Shown one piece after another: positions 37,718-46,321 of a DNA stretch of 64,000 nt. A program made the translations under genes and the position numbers. The stretch comes from Thiocapsa marina 5811 (lineage in GTDB: Bacteria > Pseudomonadota > Gammaproteobacteria > Chromatiales > Chromatiaceae): contig NZ_AFWV01000005.1 in the NCBI RefSeq assembly GCF_000223985.1, forward strand, positions 297,076 through 361,075. The letters run 5' to 3'. Below the pieces are notes generated by a model. It saw only the letters and a list, made by a program, of their open reading frames with translations. It searched no databases and had not been told where the DNA came from. Position 1 is the stretch's first letter. Every line of letters begins with the position of its first letter.

Positions 37718-38137
37718 TCAAAACGAATGCACGACGTGGGCGACCACGCCCCAGACCACCAACCCCATCTCGCCCTGAATCTCCAGCGGCGCATAGTCCG
37801 GGTGCTCGGGCACCAGCCAGACCCGCCCACCCGCGATTTTCAGGCGCTTCAAGGTCAGCTCGCCGTCGACGGCCGCCACCACGATCGACCCGGACTTGGC
37901 CTCGCGCGAGCGGTCCACCACCAGCAGATCACCGTCGCGGATCCCGGCACCGGTCATGGAGTCCCCCTGCACCCGCAGGAAGAAAGTCGCGGCCGGATGC
38001 CGGATCAACTGCTCGTTCAGATCGATGGTGCCTTCCAGATCGTCGTCCGCCGGCGAAGGGAAGCCGGCCGGGATGCGCGCGCCGAAGAGCGGGAGCGGGC
38101 AGGGGATCGGGGCGAACGTGCAGGCGTGCGCGATCAT
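37718..38137 (-). CDS. umuD: UmuD, pol V accessory and S24 peptidase
   Basis: 139 residues, the same length as E. coli UmuD. The cleavage site IPAGFPSPADD (A24-G25), nucleophile S60 (QGDSMTGAGI) and base K97 (LTLKRLK) fall at the E. coli positions. RecA-stimulated self-cleavage gives UmuD', which binds UmuC. A CTG-N10-CAG LexA box lies upstream. The partner umuC is frameshifted, so the operon may be non-functional unless slippage rescues it. Confidence 0.93.
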   Translation of the reverse strand: MIAHACTFAPIPCPLPLFGARIPAGFPSPADDDLEGTIDLNEQLIRHPAATFFLRVQGDSMTGAGIRDGDLLVVDRSREAKSGSIVVAAVDGELTLKRLKIAGGRVWLVPEHPDYAPLEIQGEMGLVVWGVVAHVVHSF

Positions 38138-38223
38138 CGGCGTGCCGGGCGCAACGGATGAATCCGCGCCGCGCTCACCGCGTGGGCAGAGAAATCGGAT
38201 CGAGGCATGACGGATGACCGGAA

Positions 38224-38239
38224 CTGCATAAACGTCCAG
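38224..38239 (-). promoter_or_regulatory. LexA (SOS) box upstream of umuD
   Basis: CTG-N10-CAG in exact form: CTGCATAAACGTCCAG on the plus strand, 87 bp before the umuD start. This matches the core of the gammaproteobacterial LexA operator. Confidence 0.7.
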
Positions 38240-38351
38240 TCATGGTAGCGCATGCGGGGGTGGTCGGACCAAGCCGAGACGGCCGGGCTTTAGGGGTCGC
38301 GATGGAGGTGGGCCTCGACACGTCCCCTGTTCCTGAAGTGCCGGTGAGGGC

Positions 38352-38534
38352 TTAACACTTGGCCTTGGCGGTGTCCTCTGCTTTGGTCTCCTCCAGCATG
38401 GCTTTGGCCTCCGCCAGCTCCGCGGGCGTCGGCTCCTCACCTGTGAGGCTGACGTACAAGTCGCGTAAGGACTCCAGGTCCAGAGCATTCTTGCCCTCGA
38501 TCAGACTCGGACTCGGCTTCTCGGTCTCGGTCAT
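38352..38534 (-). CDS. Small hypothetical protein (60 aa)
   Basis: 60 residues, acidic and helical: LIEGKNALDLESLRDLYVSLTGEEPTPAELAEAKAMLEETK. It begins 21 bp after the DUF302 stop on the same strand, so it is probably the second gene of that pair. No family recognised. Confidence 0.6.
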   Translation of the reverse strand: MTETEKPSPSLIEGKNALDLESLRDLYVSLTGEEPTPAELAEAKAMLEETKAEDTAKAKC

Positions 38535-38555
38535 GAACGCATTCCGATTTCATCA

Positions 38556-38948
38556 TCATGCCTGCAGTGCCGTTGCGACCCGCTCCAAAATGGCATGTGC
38601 CTCGGCGGCGACCTGATCGACCACCACGTCCTCGACCAAGGCGAGCACGGGAACCGGATCCATGAAATCTACGGCGGTGCGTGACGGCGATACCTCGCGA
38701 ACCACGACGTTGCAGGGCAGCAGCGCCCCCGCCGAGGGCCGAGAGCCGATCACGCGGCGGGCCAAGCCCGGCGCGCAGGCCCCCAGGATGCGATAGCCGC
38801 CGATGTCTTCGTTCAACTTTTTTCTCAGGATCGCAGCGACATCGACGTCGCTGACGATCCCGAGATGCTCCGCCGCCAGGGCGGCCACGACGCGCTCCAC
38901 CGCCGCGTCGAACGGATGATCGATCTCCACGCCAAAGGCAAAACTCAT
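38556..38948 (-). CDS. DUF302 domain protein, cytoplasmic
   Basis: 130 residues from the ATG at 38948. Family pattern: FGVEIDHPFDAAVERVVAALAAEHLGIVSDVDVAAILRKKLNEDIGGYRILGACAPGLARRVI, LLPCNVVVRE, FMDPVPVLAL. No signal peptide, unlike the chromosomal DUF302 at 18787, and only distantly like it, so it is not a recent copy. Function unknown. Confidence 0.85.
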   Translation of the reverse strand: MSFAFGVEIDHPFDAAVERVVAALAAEHLGIVSDVDVAAILRKKLNEDIGGYRILGACAPGLARRVIGSRPSAGALLPCNVVVREVSPSRTAVDFMDPVPVLALVEDVVVDQVAAEAHAILERVATALQA

Positions 38949-39088
38949 CGGGTTGCTCCAAAGGATTGAGGGTTCTCGGATCACGCTTGCGAGAAATGCT
39001 CGCACATGAGAGCGGCAGCGAACGCCGTGCGCATCCTCGATATGGAGGTGGCGTCTCGGCAGGCACGGACAACCGCCGCCACACGTCT

Positions 39089-39385
39089 TCAGCGCCCCAT
39101 ATACTCCGCCAGCAACCCCTGCACCTCGTAGATGTTGACCGCTTTGCCGAAGGTCTTCTGGATCGGGTTCGACATCCCCGAGGTCCAGAGCTTGAGCTCG
39201 GCCTCCAGATCGAAATGCCCCGCCGACTCCACCGAGAAACGCACTACGCTCTTGTAGGGGATCGACAGATACTCGACCTTCTTGCCGAACAGCCCCTGCT
39301 TGTCGATCAGGATCGGCCGGCGGTTGGTGAAGAGGACGGCGTCGCGCACCAACCGGTAGGCGTGCTCGATCTGTTCGCCGTTCAA
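39089..39385 (-). pseudogene. PH-domain protein, probably 5'-truncated
   Basis: 98 residues from a TTG codon. It matches the bacterial PH domain (bPH, YokE-like): VRDAVLFTNRRPILIDKQGLFGKKVEYLSIPYKSVVRFSVESAGHFDLEAELKLW to the end NIYEVQGLLAEYMG. Family members usually carry about 25 more N-terminal residues; here the gene starts 14 bp after the nitroreductase stop and no ATG is in frame. Either it is translated from TTG as a short domain or its 5' end was lost when the flanking gene arrived. Confidence 0.6.
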
Positions 39386-39399
39386 ACGTCATCCGCCGG

Positions 39400-40377
39400 T
39401 CAAAGGCCCGCCACGACCACATGACTCGCCGGCCTCCGAAAGGAGCGCGGCATCAATGGCCCGCGACCGAAGCGCACAAGGAGATCCGGGCGCCCCCGGT
39501 CGAGCCCGATCGCGGCGGCCAATTCGGACCGCAGGGCGGGCACCTCGAGCGGCTGGTTCAGATGGGCCGTGCGCACCCCCAAGACCGTCGCCTGCAAGGC
39601 AAAGCGCTCGAAGGCACGGCCCGCCTCGATCCAATGCACCGGTTCGTCGATCTCCGAGACGAAGACCGCGAGACCCGCGGAGCTGCGCACCTGGCGCACC
39701 GCCTTCGCGTTCTCGGCCTTGGCTGAAACAATGTGCTCGAACAGCGCGCGTCCGAGCCACGCGGGCAGGCTCGGGTTGCCGGTGCAGGCCGCGAACAGCC
39801 CATCCGCCGTAGCCTTTGCATGCCGGGTATTGAACCGGACCCAGTGCTTCAACTCGCGGAGGAAGGCCGGATCATTCAGTTGAGCGCGGTTGCCCTCGAC
39901 CACCAGCTCCAACACGCGCTCCATCGGCGCACGCTCGGTGAGCAGCACGACCCGCACACCCGCGCCGGTCCCGGCCGCCTCCAGGGCGCGCAGCTCCGCG
40001 TTCGAGAGCGGCTGGCCATCGTAGTCGCAGCGGGTCGACTGGCGGGTCGCGATGGCCTCGAACAACGCCGAACGCTCTACCGGCCCCGCGTCCAATGCCA
40101 TCGCCACCGATCCGCCCGCGTCGCCCTGGTACCGCACCTCGCCCCGCCAACCCAGCGCCGGCGCGGCCTGTAGCAGATTCTCCGCGGCACAGCCCAGGCT
40201 GACGAAGAGGTGGTGATCGTCCGGATCCACGACCGGACAGCGCCGCCCCCGATCGGGCAGGATCTCGATGCGTTCCGGACCCAACCGGAACAGCCAGCAC
40301 TGGGTGTTGTGACTTGAGGGCGCCAGGATGGCGTGAGTGACAAGCTCAAGCTGTCGCGCATCGGGCCGGTCGGTCAT
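39400..40377 (-). CDS. Nitroreductase/Acg-family oxidoreductase
   Basis: 325 residues. ILAPSSHNTQCWLF near residue 18 is the FMN-binding opening of the Acg-like nitroreductases, and RQSTRCDYDGQPL is the second conserved block. HWIEAGRAFERFALQATVLGVRTAHLNQPLEVP closes the fold. Such proteins bind FMN; some sequester it rather than reduce nitro compounds. It is separate from the deaminase relic on its right by 160 bp. Confidence 0.82.
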   Translation of the reverse strand: MTDRPDARQLELVTHAILAPSSHNTQCWLFRLGPERIEILPDRGRRCPVVDPDDHHLFVSLGCAAENLLQAAPALGWRGEVRYQGDAGGSVAMALDAGPVERSALFEAIATRQSTRCDYDGQPLSNAELRALEAAGTGAGVRVVLLTERAPMERVLELVVEGNRAQLNDPAFLRELKHWVRFNTRHAKATADGLFAACTGNPSLPAWLGRALFEHIVSAKAENAKAVRQVRSSAGLAVFVSEIDEPVHWIEAGRAFERFALQATVLGVRTAHLNQPLEVPALRSELAAAIGLDRGRPDLLVRFGRGPLMPRSFRRPASHVVVAGL

Positions 40378-40536
40378 GGTCGAGTCCTCGTATCGAGCCG
40401 AAAGGTGCCAAATTCCGGCGCCGTCGTCATCGTGCGGGATCGCCCGGCGCGCCGCTCGCGGCCCCGTGCACGCCGGATCGCCCCGCGAGCATCTCCGAGC
40501 GCCCGGACAACCGGCGGTCCGCGCGGAACGCCAAGT

Positions 40537-41015
40537 TCAGTAACGCACCCGCCCCGGATCGGCGGCGAAGGCTTCGAGTATCTCGAGCGCCTCCGCCCGC
40601 AGCAATGGAATCTCGGGGATCGCACGCTGCTCCGCCGGCCTTGCCAGCTGCTCGTAGATGAAATGGTCGTCGAAGCCGATGCCGGCCGCATCCCGAGTGC
40701 CGAACCCGTAGAACACGCGCTCGATCCGCGCCCAGTAGATCGCACCGAGGCACATCGGACAGGGCTGGCCGCTGGTGTAGAGCACGCACCCCTGCAAGCC
40801 GTTGTTCCCGATCCGCCGGCACGCGTCGCGGACCGCGACCATCTCGCCATGCGCGGTTGGGTCCCGGGTGGCGATGACCCGATTCCAGCCTTCCCCGATG
40901 ATTTCCCCGCCCAGCACGATCACGGCACCGAATGGCGCCGCATGAAACGCGCGTGATCGGAGGATCCCGCGGCGTCCGCGGGACCTCCATCCGAAAGCTC
41001 CGACTGTTCGCTCAC
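40537..41015 (-). pseudogene. Guanine deaminase, internal deletion and frameshift
   Basis: A GTG at 41015 starts a frame that reads SSDHARFMRR, the first helix of guanine deaminases, then leaves phase. From about 40945 another frame reads HAAPFGAVIVLGGEIIGEGWNRVIATRDPTAHGEMVAV, LYTSGQPCPMCLGAIYWA and so on to IRY-like GRVRY. About 15 family residues between the two parts are missing. The zinc-site HAE motif reads HGE, a further unusual change, while PCPMC is intact. A shortened product from the GTG at 40923 could exist but lacks the first helix. Confidence 0.75.
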
Positions 41016-41016
41016 A

Positions 41017-41295
41017 TCAACCCCCGACGGCTTGCGGCTGACCGAGTCGCGCCGTCGCGCTCTCCCGGCACTGCGCCATGAAGACATAGTTCCGTTCCCC
41101 GAGGATCCGGTCGTCCATGCGCAGCGAGAGCGCCGCATCTCGGTCCTCGTCCGACAGCCCGCAGACCTGCCGCATGTCCACCGCCCACGCACGCCCGCTG
41201 TAAAGGTTCAAGGCCAGATCCTGGAGCGCACGAGCGCCGCCGTGGTGGCCCTCGCGCAGCCATTGGCACCGGACCGGATGGAGATCGGGGTTCAT
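41017..41295 (-). CDS. Small hypothetical protein upstream of the deaminase relic
   Basis: 92 residues from the ATG at 41295; an upstream frame start at 41373 is possible. The core LREGHHGGARALQDLALNLYSGRAWAVDMRQVCGLSDEDRDAALSL looks like a conserved small protein often found on conjugative elements, but I cannot name a function. Its stop overlaps the deaminase GTG region (TGATGTG), suggesting they were once an operon. Confidence 0.6.
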   Translation of the reverse strand: MNPDLHPVRCQWLREGHHGGARALQDLALNLYSGRAWAVDMRQVCGLSDEDRDAALSLRMDDRILGERNYVFMAQCRESATARLGQPQAVGG

Positions 41296-41408
41296 CGCGT
41301 TGGCCTGCTGCGGTTTCGACGGTCCCGCATTCTCGCGCATCCGCATGCGGAGCGGTGGTCGCTCCCGGCCCATGACCTGCTCATATCTGAACGTTACATA
41401 TGGCGTTA

Positions 41409-41425
41409 ATTAAGTATTATTAAGT
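41409..41425 (+). promoter_or_regulatory. AT-rich promoter/operator of kfrA
   Basis: A roughly 50-bp AT-rich block lies upstream of kfrA. It contains two copies of ATTAAGT exactly 10 bp apart (41409, 41419), one DNA turn. KfrA proteins repress their own promoter, so this is a plausible operator; it is followed by a GC hairpin GCGGCGG/CCGCCGC. Confidence 0.4.
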
Positions 41426-41479
41426 TATTTGCGGCGGCGGCACCGCCGCGATCCGATCCACCATCGACGGAGTCGCACC

Positions 41480-42334
41480 ATGGGACGTCCCGGCATCACC
41501 TCCGAGCAGGTCCACGAGGCCGCCGACGCGTTGGTCGCCGAAGGCGTTGCACCCACCGTCGTCGGCATCCGCACGCGTCTCGGCGGCGGCAGCCCCAACA
41601 ATATTTCGAAATGGTTGAACCAATGGCGCGATGCCCGGACCGAGCTGGAACATGCTGCATCGCCGCCGACGCCGACACCCGTCGAGACCGCCATGCGCGG
41701 GGTCTGGGTTGCCGCCTGGAGGGCCGCGCAAGAGCAGTTGGAAGGGGAGCGCGAGGCGATGGCGAACGCCCGCAAAGAGATCGAGCGCGAGCGCACCGAG
41801 ATGCTCGCCGAGATCAACCGTCTCGACGGCGAGCTCGATTCGGCCAAAACCGAGATCCAGCAGGTGCACGAGGCGCTCGATGCCGAGCGGCGCGAGCACG
41901 AGGGCACGCGCGCCGACGTGAAGGAGGCGCGCGCCATCGCCAGCGAGCGCAAGGCACGCATCGAGCACCAAGCGATCGAGCTGCAGGAGGCCCAGCGCCA
42001 AGCCGCCGAAGCAACCGCTCAGGCCGGCCGGGCGCAGGCGCTCGCGATCGAACGCGACCGCGCCTTGGCAGATAAAGAACGTCTCGCTGCCGACCTCAAG
42101 CGTGAGCAGGAGACCGCCAGGCAGGCCAAGGCCGCGATCGACACCGGTGCGGCGAAGATCCGCAAGTTGGAAGAGGCTTTGGAGGACGAGCGGACGGCTC
42201 GCACGGAAGGGGAGCGGAAACTCGCGGACATGCGTGTGGAGGTGGCCACGCTCGGCGAACGGGCAGCATACGCCGATGAGCTGCGGACCCTACTGGACGA
42301 GCTACGACGCGATCACGGCAACGCAAGGAGCTGA
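41480..42334 (+). CDS. kfrA: KfrA-like DNA-binding coiled-coil protein
   Basis: 284 residues from the ATG at 41480. The KfrA N-terminal domain GITSEQVHEAADALVAEGVAPTVVGIRTRLGGGSPNNISKWLNQW binds DNA. From residue 80 to the end the protein is a nearly unbroken alpha-helical coiled coil rich in E, A, R and Q. In IncP plasmids KfrA is an autoregulated filament-forming protein linked to partition and stable inheritance. An exonuclease relic follows directly. Confidence 0.9.
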   Translation: MGRPGITSEQVHEAADALVAEGVAPTVVGIRTRLGGGSPNNISKWLNQWRDARTELEHAASPPTPTPVETAMRGVWVAAWRAAQEQLEGEREAMANARKEIERERTEMLAEINRLDGELDSAKTEIQQVHEALDAERREHEGTRADVKEARAIASERKARIEHQAIELQEAQRQAAEATAQAGRAQALAIERDRALADKERLAADLKREQETARQAKAAIDTGAAKIRKLEEALEDERTARTEGERKLADMRVEVATLGERAAYADELRTLLDELRRDHGNARS

Positions 42335-42336
42335 AC

Positions 42337-42549
42337 ATGCGCACGACCTTTCTCGACCTGGAGACCACGGGGCTGGACCCCGTCCGCGACGAGATCCTGG
42401 AGATCGGCATCCTCGACGACGGCGGCGAGATTCTCCTCGACAGCCTGGTGCGGCCGGAACGCGCTGTACGACCGGCTCGCGCTACCGGAGGAGATCAACG
42501 AACGGATCGCTCAGGAGATCGGGCAGCTGATCGAGAGTACCTTCCAGTG
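42337..42549 (+). pseudogene. DnaQ-like 3'-5' exonuclease, truncated and fused out of frame
   Basis: The frame from 42337 reads MRTTFLDLETTGLDPVRDEILEIGILDDGGEILLDSLVRPER, the Exo I motif (DxE) of DnaQ-type exonucleases. It then loses sense near 42463. Another frame reads NALYDRLALPEEINERIAQEIGQLIESTFQ and stops at 42549. Exo II and Exo III motifs are absent, so no active nuclease can be made. The second piece seems to be the tail of a different gene. Confidence 0.7.
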
Positions 42550-42605
42550 ACCGGTAGCCGGCGGAGATCATCGCACCGGAGACGGCAACGAACCGTCGTT
42601 GATCG

Positions 42606-42623
42606 CATATAATTGGACATATG
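42606..42623. promoter_or_regulatory. Operator/promoter of vapBC
   Basis: An inverted repeat CATAT-N8-ATATG lies 23-40 bp before vapB and includes a TATAAT -10 box. VapB-VapC complexes usually bind such dyads to autorepress. Confidence 0.5.
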
Positions 42624-42645
42624 ATTGCTATGACAGAGCACCACC

Positions 42646-42876
42646 ATGGGCCAAGTGACGATCTATCTCGATGACGAGACCGAAACGCGGATGAAAGAAG
42701 CCGCCAAGGCCAACGGCGTTGCCGTCAGCCGCTGGGTTGCCGAGCTGGTCCGGGAGAAGACGGCAACCGAGTGGCCGGAAGCCGTCCGCCAACTGGCGGG
42801 GGCTTGGCCGGACTTTCCGGACGCAGAAACGCTGCGACATAACCAAGGCCAAGACGTCGCACGCGAGCCGTTCTGA
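42646..42876 (+). CDS. vapB: VapB-type antitoxin (ribbon-helix-helix)
   Basis: 76 residues. The first strand QVTIYLDDETETRMKEAAKANGVAVSRWVAELVREK is a ribbon-helix-helix DNA-binding fold; the C-terminal half (WPDFPDAETLRHNQGQDVAREPF) would wrap the toxin. Its stop overlaps the VapC start (TGATG), so the two are translated in tandem, the normal arrangement of type II modules. Confidence 0.88.
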   Translation: MGQVTIYLDDETETRMKEAAKANGVAVSRWVAELVREKTATEWPEAVRQLAGAWPDFPDAETLRHNQGQDVAREPF

Positions 42877-43268
42877 TGTACCTGCTCGACACCAACACGC
42901 TGATCTACTTCTTCAAAGGCCAAGGAAACGCCGCCGAACGCCTGTTGTCCGTTTCACCTACGGATCTGGGAATCTCCGCGATCGTCCTGCATGAGTTGGA
43001 GACCGGGATCGCCAAATCGACGCATCCGGAGAAGCGCCGCCGGCAACTCGAAGCGCTGGTCAACACGGCCGTATTCTTCCCGTTCGCAAAAGCGGAAGCC
43101 CGCGCCGCGGCTTTGATCCGGCGGGATCTGGAAGAGGCGGGCACACCGATCGGCACGCTGGATACCCTCATCGCCGCGACGGCCATCGCCAACCGCGCGA
43201 CCTTGGTTACGCACAACACGCGGGAGTTCTCGCGTATCCCGGATCTGGCGCTCGATGACTGGTTTTAG
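42876..43268 (+). CDS. vapC: VapC-type PIN-domain toxin RNase
   Basis: 130 residues. The PIN active site is complete: D5 in YLLDTNTLIYF, E42 in HELETGI, D96 in IGTLDTLIAA, and the polar end motif THNTREFSRI. VapC toxins cut tRNA or rRNA when not held by VapB. On mobile DNA such modules stabilise inheritance. Confidence 0.92.
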   Translation: MYLLDTNTLIYFFKGQGNAAERLLSVSPTDLGISAIVLHELETGIAKSTHPEKRRRQLEALVNTAVFFPFAKAEARAAALIRRDLEEAGTPIGTLDTLIAATAIANRATLVTHNTREFSRIPDLALDDWF

Positions 43269-43289
43269 CTGCCAACAGGAGAAATCGTT

Positions 43290-43802
43290 ATGTTCCCGAC
43301 CAGACTGATTCGATATACAGGCATCGCCGTTCTCGGCCTGCTCGCCATCCTAACCGGGAAGGTCGGCGCGGTCCTGCCGCCGGATGCGGTGGAGGGACTC
43401 AAGGCGGATGCCCAAGCCGTCCTCGAAGTGAAGGTGTTGGAGGTGCAGAGCGCTGCGGCTCCGGCTCCGGCTGAGCGCTTCGATGTCGTCTATCGCATGG
43501 AGGTCATCTCCGTGCTGCGCTCGAGCACGCGGGTGGAGCCGGGCGAGATCATCCAGGTGCGCTCTTACGGCGTGAGTCAGGCGCTCCTCGAGAACGGCTT
43601 CGTCGGCCCCAAAGTGCCGGCCCTCCTGGAGTCGGGCTGGATCGGCACCGCCTACCTCGATCCCGATCCGCAGGCATCCGGCGCCGAGGCCGAGGCCGAG
43701 CGCCAATTCGTGATTGCCGCACATGGCGACAGTTTCGAGGATCTGCCGCCGGGTCCGCCTTCGTTGGAGTACAGCGTCATGCCTCCCGAAGGCGAGCGGT
43801 AA
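43290..43802 (+). CDS. Exported protein of unknown function
   Basis: 170 residues with a signal peptide (YTGIAVLGLLAILTGKVGA). The mature part looks like a beta-rich domain (AVLEVKVLEV, FDVVYRMEVISVLRSS, PGEIIQVRSYG). The last 40 residues are Pro/Glu-rich. It starts 21 bp after vapC with an AGGAG site and could be co-transcribed. No family recognised. Confidence 0.7.
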   Translation: MFPTRLIRYTGIAVLGLLAILTGKVGAVLPPDAVEGLKADAQAVLEVKVLEVQSAAAPAPAERFDVVYRMEVISVLRSSTRVEPGEIIQVRSYGVSQALLENGFVGPKVPALLESGWIGTAYLDPDPQASGAEAEAERQFVIAAHGDSFEDLPPGPPSLEYSVMPPEGER

Positions 43803-43922
43803 GGCGGCCGTTCCAGGACTGACTCGGAATGGCCCGAACGTCAGCCGGTGCGTGAGCACAAGGCGCGCTGAATCAACATCATTCCGATACGGTCGAGAAC
43901 TTCGTAGACAAGGGCGAGCTCC

Positions 43923-44684
43923 ATGTCCATCGCGAAAGCCGGCCAGCGCATTGCATCACTCGCAGACTGGGAGCAATACGCACCGCCGAAGTCACCTCGC
44001 CACTGGGTCGATGGCCGGAGCGCCAAAGAGGTCGCTCGGGCTTGGCTCGAGGGCGGTGGAATAACCATGCCGCAAGAGGTTCTGGCGATGCTGTCCGGCC
44101 ACCCGCGTTTCGATGGCCTGCTGTCATGGGACGCGGAACCGGAAGCAAGGCTTCGCTTCGACGCCTTTCCCGGCGAGCCTCGGAACAGCGATCTCCTCGT
44201 CATCGCCGATGATTCGTTCGGCCCTTATCTGCTGGCGGTCGAAGCCAAGGCCGACGAGACCTACGGCGACACTCTCGCCGATGTGCTCGCCGCCGCTTTG
44301 GAGCAGCGCATCGAGAATCCGAGGTCCAACCGCATCGCCAGAATTGACGGCCTGGCGACGCTGCTTCTGAGGCCACGGTGTGCCGGTCAGCCCAAGGCAG
44401 GGGATCTGCGTTATCAGTTGTTCACGGCTTGTGCAGGCGCGTTGGCCGAGGCACATCGACGCCGGTCGGCCCGAGCAATCATGCTCGTCCACGAGTTCAT
44501 CACATCCGCGACATCCGACGTGAAACACGCGCGAAACGCATCCGATCTCCGGTCGTTCCTGTCTCGCATTTCGGGTCAAGGAGAGACCCTTCTTCACGAC
44601 GGGGAGCTTCAAGGCCCGTTCGTATTTCCACCCTATGCGGGCGTCGAGTTGTTTGTAGGCAAGGTCGCGCGAAACCTCAGATGA
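43923..44684 (+). CDS. PD-(D/E)xK nuclease-like protein
   Basis: 253 residues, no close family known to me. RNSDLLVIADDSFGPYLLAVEAKADETYG fits the PD-(D/E)xK core: D90, then E107-A-K109 one strand later. The rest is helical and includes ARIDGLATLLLRP and YQLFTACAGALAEAHRR, as in restriction-like endonucleases. It may be a stand-alone nuclease or a defence effector. No methylase or partner is adjacent. Confidence 0.7.
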   Translation: MSIAKAGQRIASLADWEQYAPPKSPRHWVDGRSAKEVARAWLEGGGITMPQEVLAMLSGHPRFDGLLSWDAEPEARLRFDAFPGEPRNSDLLVIADDSFGPYLLAVEAKADETYGDTLADVLAAALEQRIENPRSNRIARIDGLATLLLRPRCAGQPKAGDLRYQLFTACAGALAEAHRRRSARAIMLVHEFITSATSDVKHARNASDLRSFLSRISGQGETLLHDGELQGPFVFPPYAGVELFVGKVARNLR

Positions 44685-44817
44685 CCGCTATCTTCCCTGA
44701 TTCCCACTCGCTATGGAGGGTCTTGACCCGGAGAATCGGACGCCCGCGGGTGGACCCGAAGGTGTGTTTAAGCCCGATGACAGCGCTCTTCGTGCGACAT
44801 GGACCTCAAAGCACGCT

Positions 44818-45070
44818 TCACCCCGGCAAGCTCGGACGCTCCAGGCCGGTCCGCCAATCCTCGACAAACGTCGCGATTGACTCGATGAAGTCCGGATCGT
44901 GCTCGGTGCGATTGATGGTGCAATGCACGAGCACGCCCTCGGGTTCCGCCGTCACCGTCCAGGCCAAGGCGTTCGGTCAGCGGGGGAGGGCGAAGCGCAC
45001 GCCGTCTCGGATCGGCTCGCGCTGCACCTCGAGTTTCCGGAAACCGCGAGGTTTCGAAGGCGAACGAGAG
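44818..45070 (-). pseudogene. Gene remnant of unknown family
   Basis: On the minus strand a protein-like stretch reads VTAEPEGVLVHCTINRTEHDP...FIESIATFVEDWRTGL and ends at a TGA at 44818. Upstream, QREPIRDGVRFALPR is followed by an in-frame TGA and then the first stretch, so the gene is interrupted. The rest of 44685-45358 shows no gene. Confidence 0.45.
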
Positions 45071-45358
45071 ATACCGACGTCCGGCCTGGCGGGTCGGGCC
45101 GGATGTCTTGCCGATCTACAGAGTACAGAGAGGTAAATCGGTGCTTCGGTAGTTCTGGCGAGGACGATCGGACTGAACTGCGGACACGTACGAGTGAGGT
45201 CGGACGAGGGATGAGCGTTGGCGACACCGGTGGGCGCTCAAGCGATGGGAACAAAGGCGGCGATGAGGGTGGCGGCCGAAGCAGTCGCGAAGATCACGAT
45301 CGCAGCAGGAGCGGAGAAGTTCGGCGTGGGTGCATTCTGTCGGTCGCGCCGATCGCTC

Positions 45359-45691
45359 TCAGTGTGGTCCGCTGCCGCCGACCGAGGGTATGGTCATCAA
45401 TTCTCGGAGCAGTGCCGGATGGGCACGCAGCGTGGCGGTGATGGCGGTGTAGAGGGTGAAGTCTTCGTCGATCGGGGCGCGCGTCGCGCAGCAGTCCTTG
45501 TACCACGCATGGGCGAATCCGCTAAGCCAGGCTAGCTGGAGTTTGAAGTTTCCGAGCGGTGGCAAGTGTCCGGGATGAAGCGGGGTGGTGAAGGCGAGGA
45601 CACCGAACGAGAACCAGTCATCGCCGAAGTCGTCTTCGGGATCGGTCGGGTCGAGGGTCCGAGTGCGCGAGGGACGGCGGTATGCATCCAT
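45359..45691 (-). CDS. Hypothetical protein (110 aa)
   Basis: 110 residues, unrecognised. The middle part DFGDDWFSFGVLAFTTPLHPGHLPPLGNFKLQLAWLSGFAHAWYKDCCATR is rich in aromatic residues and histidine, unlike a random frame. No signal peptide or helix pair is clear. It is divergent from the metallo-hydrolase gene far downstream. Confidence 0.55.
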   Translation of the reverse strand: MDAYRRPSRTRTLDPTDPEDDFGDDWFSFGVLAFTTPLHPGHLPPLGNFKLQLAWLSGFAHAWYKDCCATRAPIDEDFTLYTAITATLRAHPALLRELMTIPSVGGSGPH

Positions 45692-46321
45692 GTCCTAGTG
45701 TCCATATCCGTATCGTTGAAGGAGTCTAAACCGCTTTCTTGAGTTTTTGAAGTGGATGCCGTGCCGACGGATCGGATCAGATGGGCATGGGGCGAGCGCA
45801 GGGATGCGATCGGGAGTCGGCTCGGCCTGCCCTAGCACCACCCGATGAGTGTGGTCGTAGCCGTTTCAACGGGGTCTGATATGGCCGCTCCGCCCCAGTA
45901 GCTGTCAGTCGCGGTCCCTCGGCGGTGAGACTCCGAAGTGGCGCTGTCGGCCAGGTCCGGACACCACCGCGTCGGCGACCAGCGGCGGCAATGTTCCACG
46001 GACCGGACCTCAGGCAAGCCGTCTGAGCAGTGTGGCCACCGCCCTTGAAGTGTGCGCGCCGGTTACTTGAGCCGCTTTCGCTCGACCCTTGGTGCCATGC
46101 CGCGCGGGTCGGCCAACTTGACAACCTTTCGTTCTTTGGCCTTAACTCCCAGGTGTTCCCGGCCGCAGTGAGACCGGCAGCAGCCAACGCTTTGGCGTCG
46201 GCTTGTCATCCCTTGAACGGCGATCGATTGGCGCTGTCTGACTTCGACCAGCGGCCGGCAAGATCTCCGGTGACCGTCAGCGGCGGGTCCGTGGGTGCCA
46301 ACATCGCCCGGAGGTCTTCCG
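45692..46321. other. 630-bp gap without a supported gene
   Basis: Open frames on both strands resemble no protein family and have poor codon use. The segment just upstream of 45690 is AT-rich and probably the promoter of the minus-strand hypothetical gene. The rest may be the eroded remains of an older insert. Confidence 0.45.

Noticed and set aside
38352..38948. DUF302 at 38556 as a recent duplicate of the one at 18787
   Set aside because: The two proteins share only the family pattern; one is exported and the other is not.
45720..45760. Possible fourth copy of the 85-bp repeat at TCTAAACCGC
   Set aside because: Only about 10 bases match and no matching right end lies 85 bp away.
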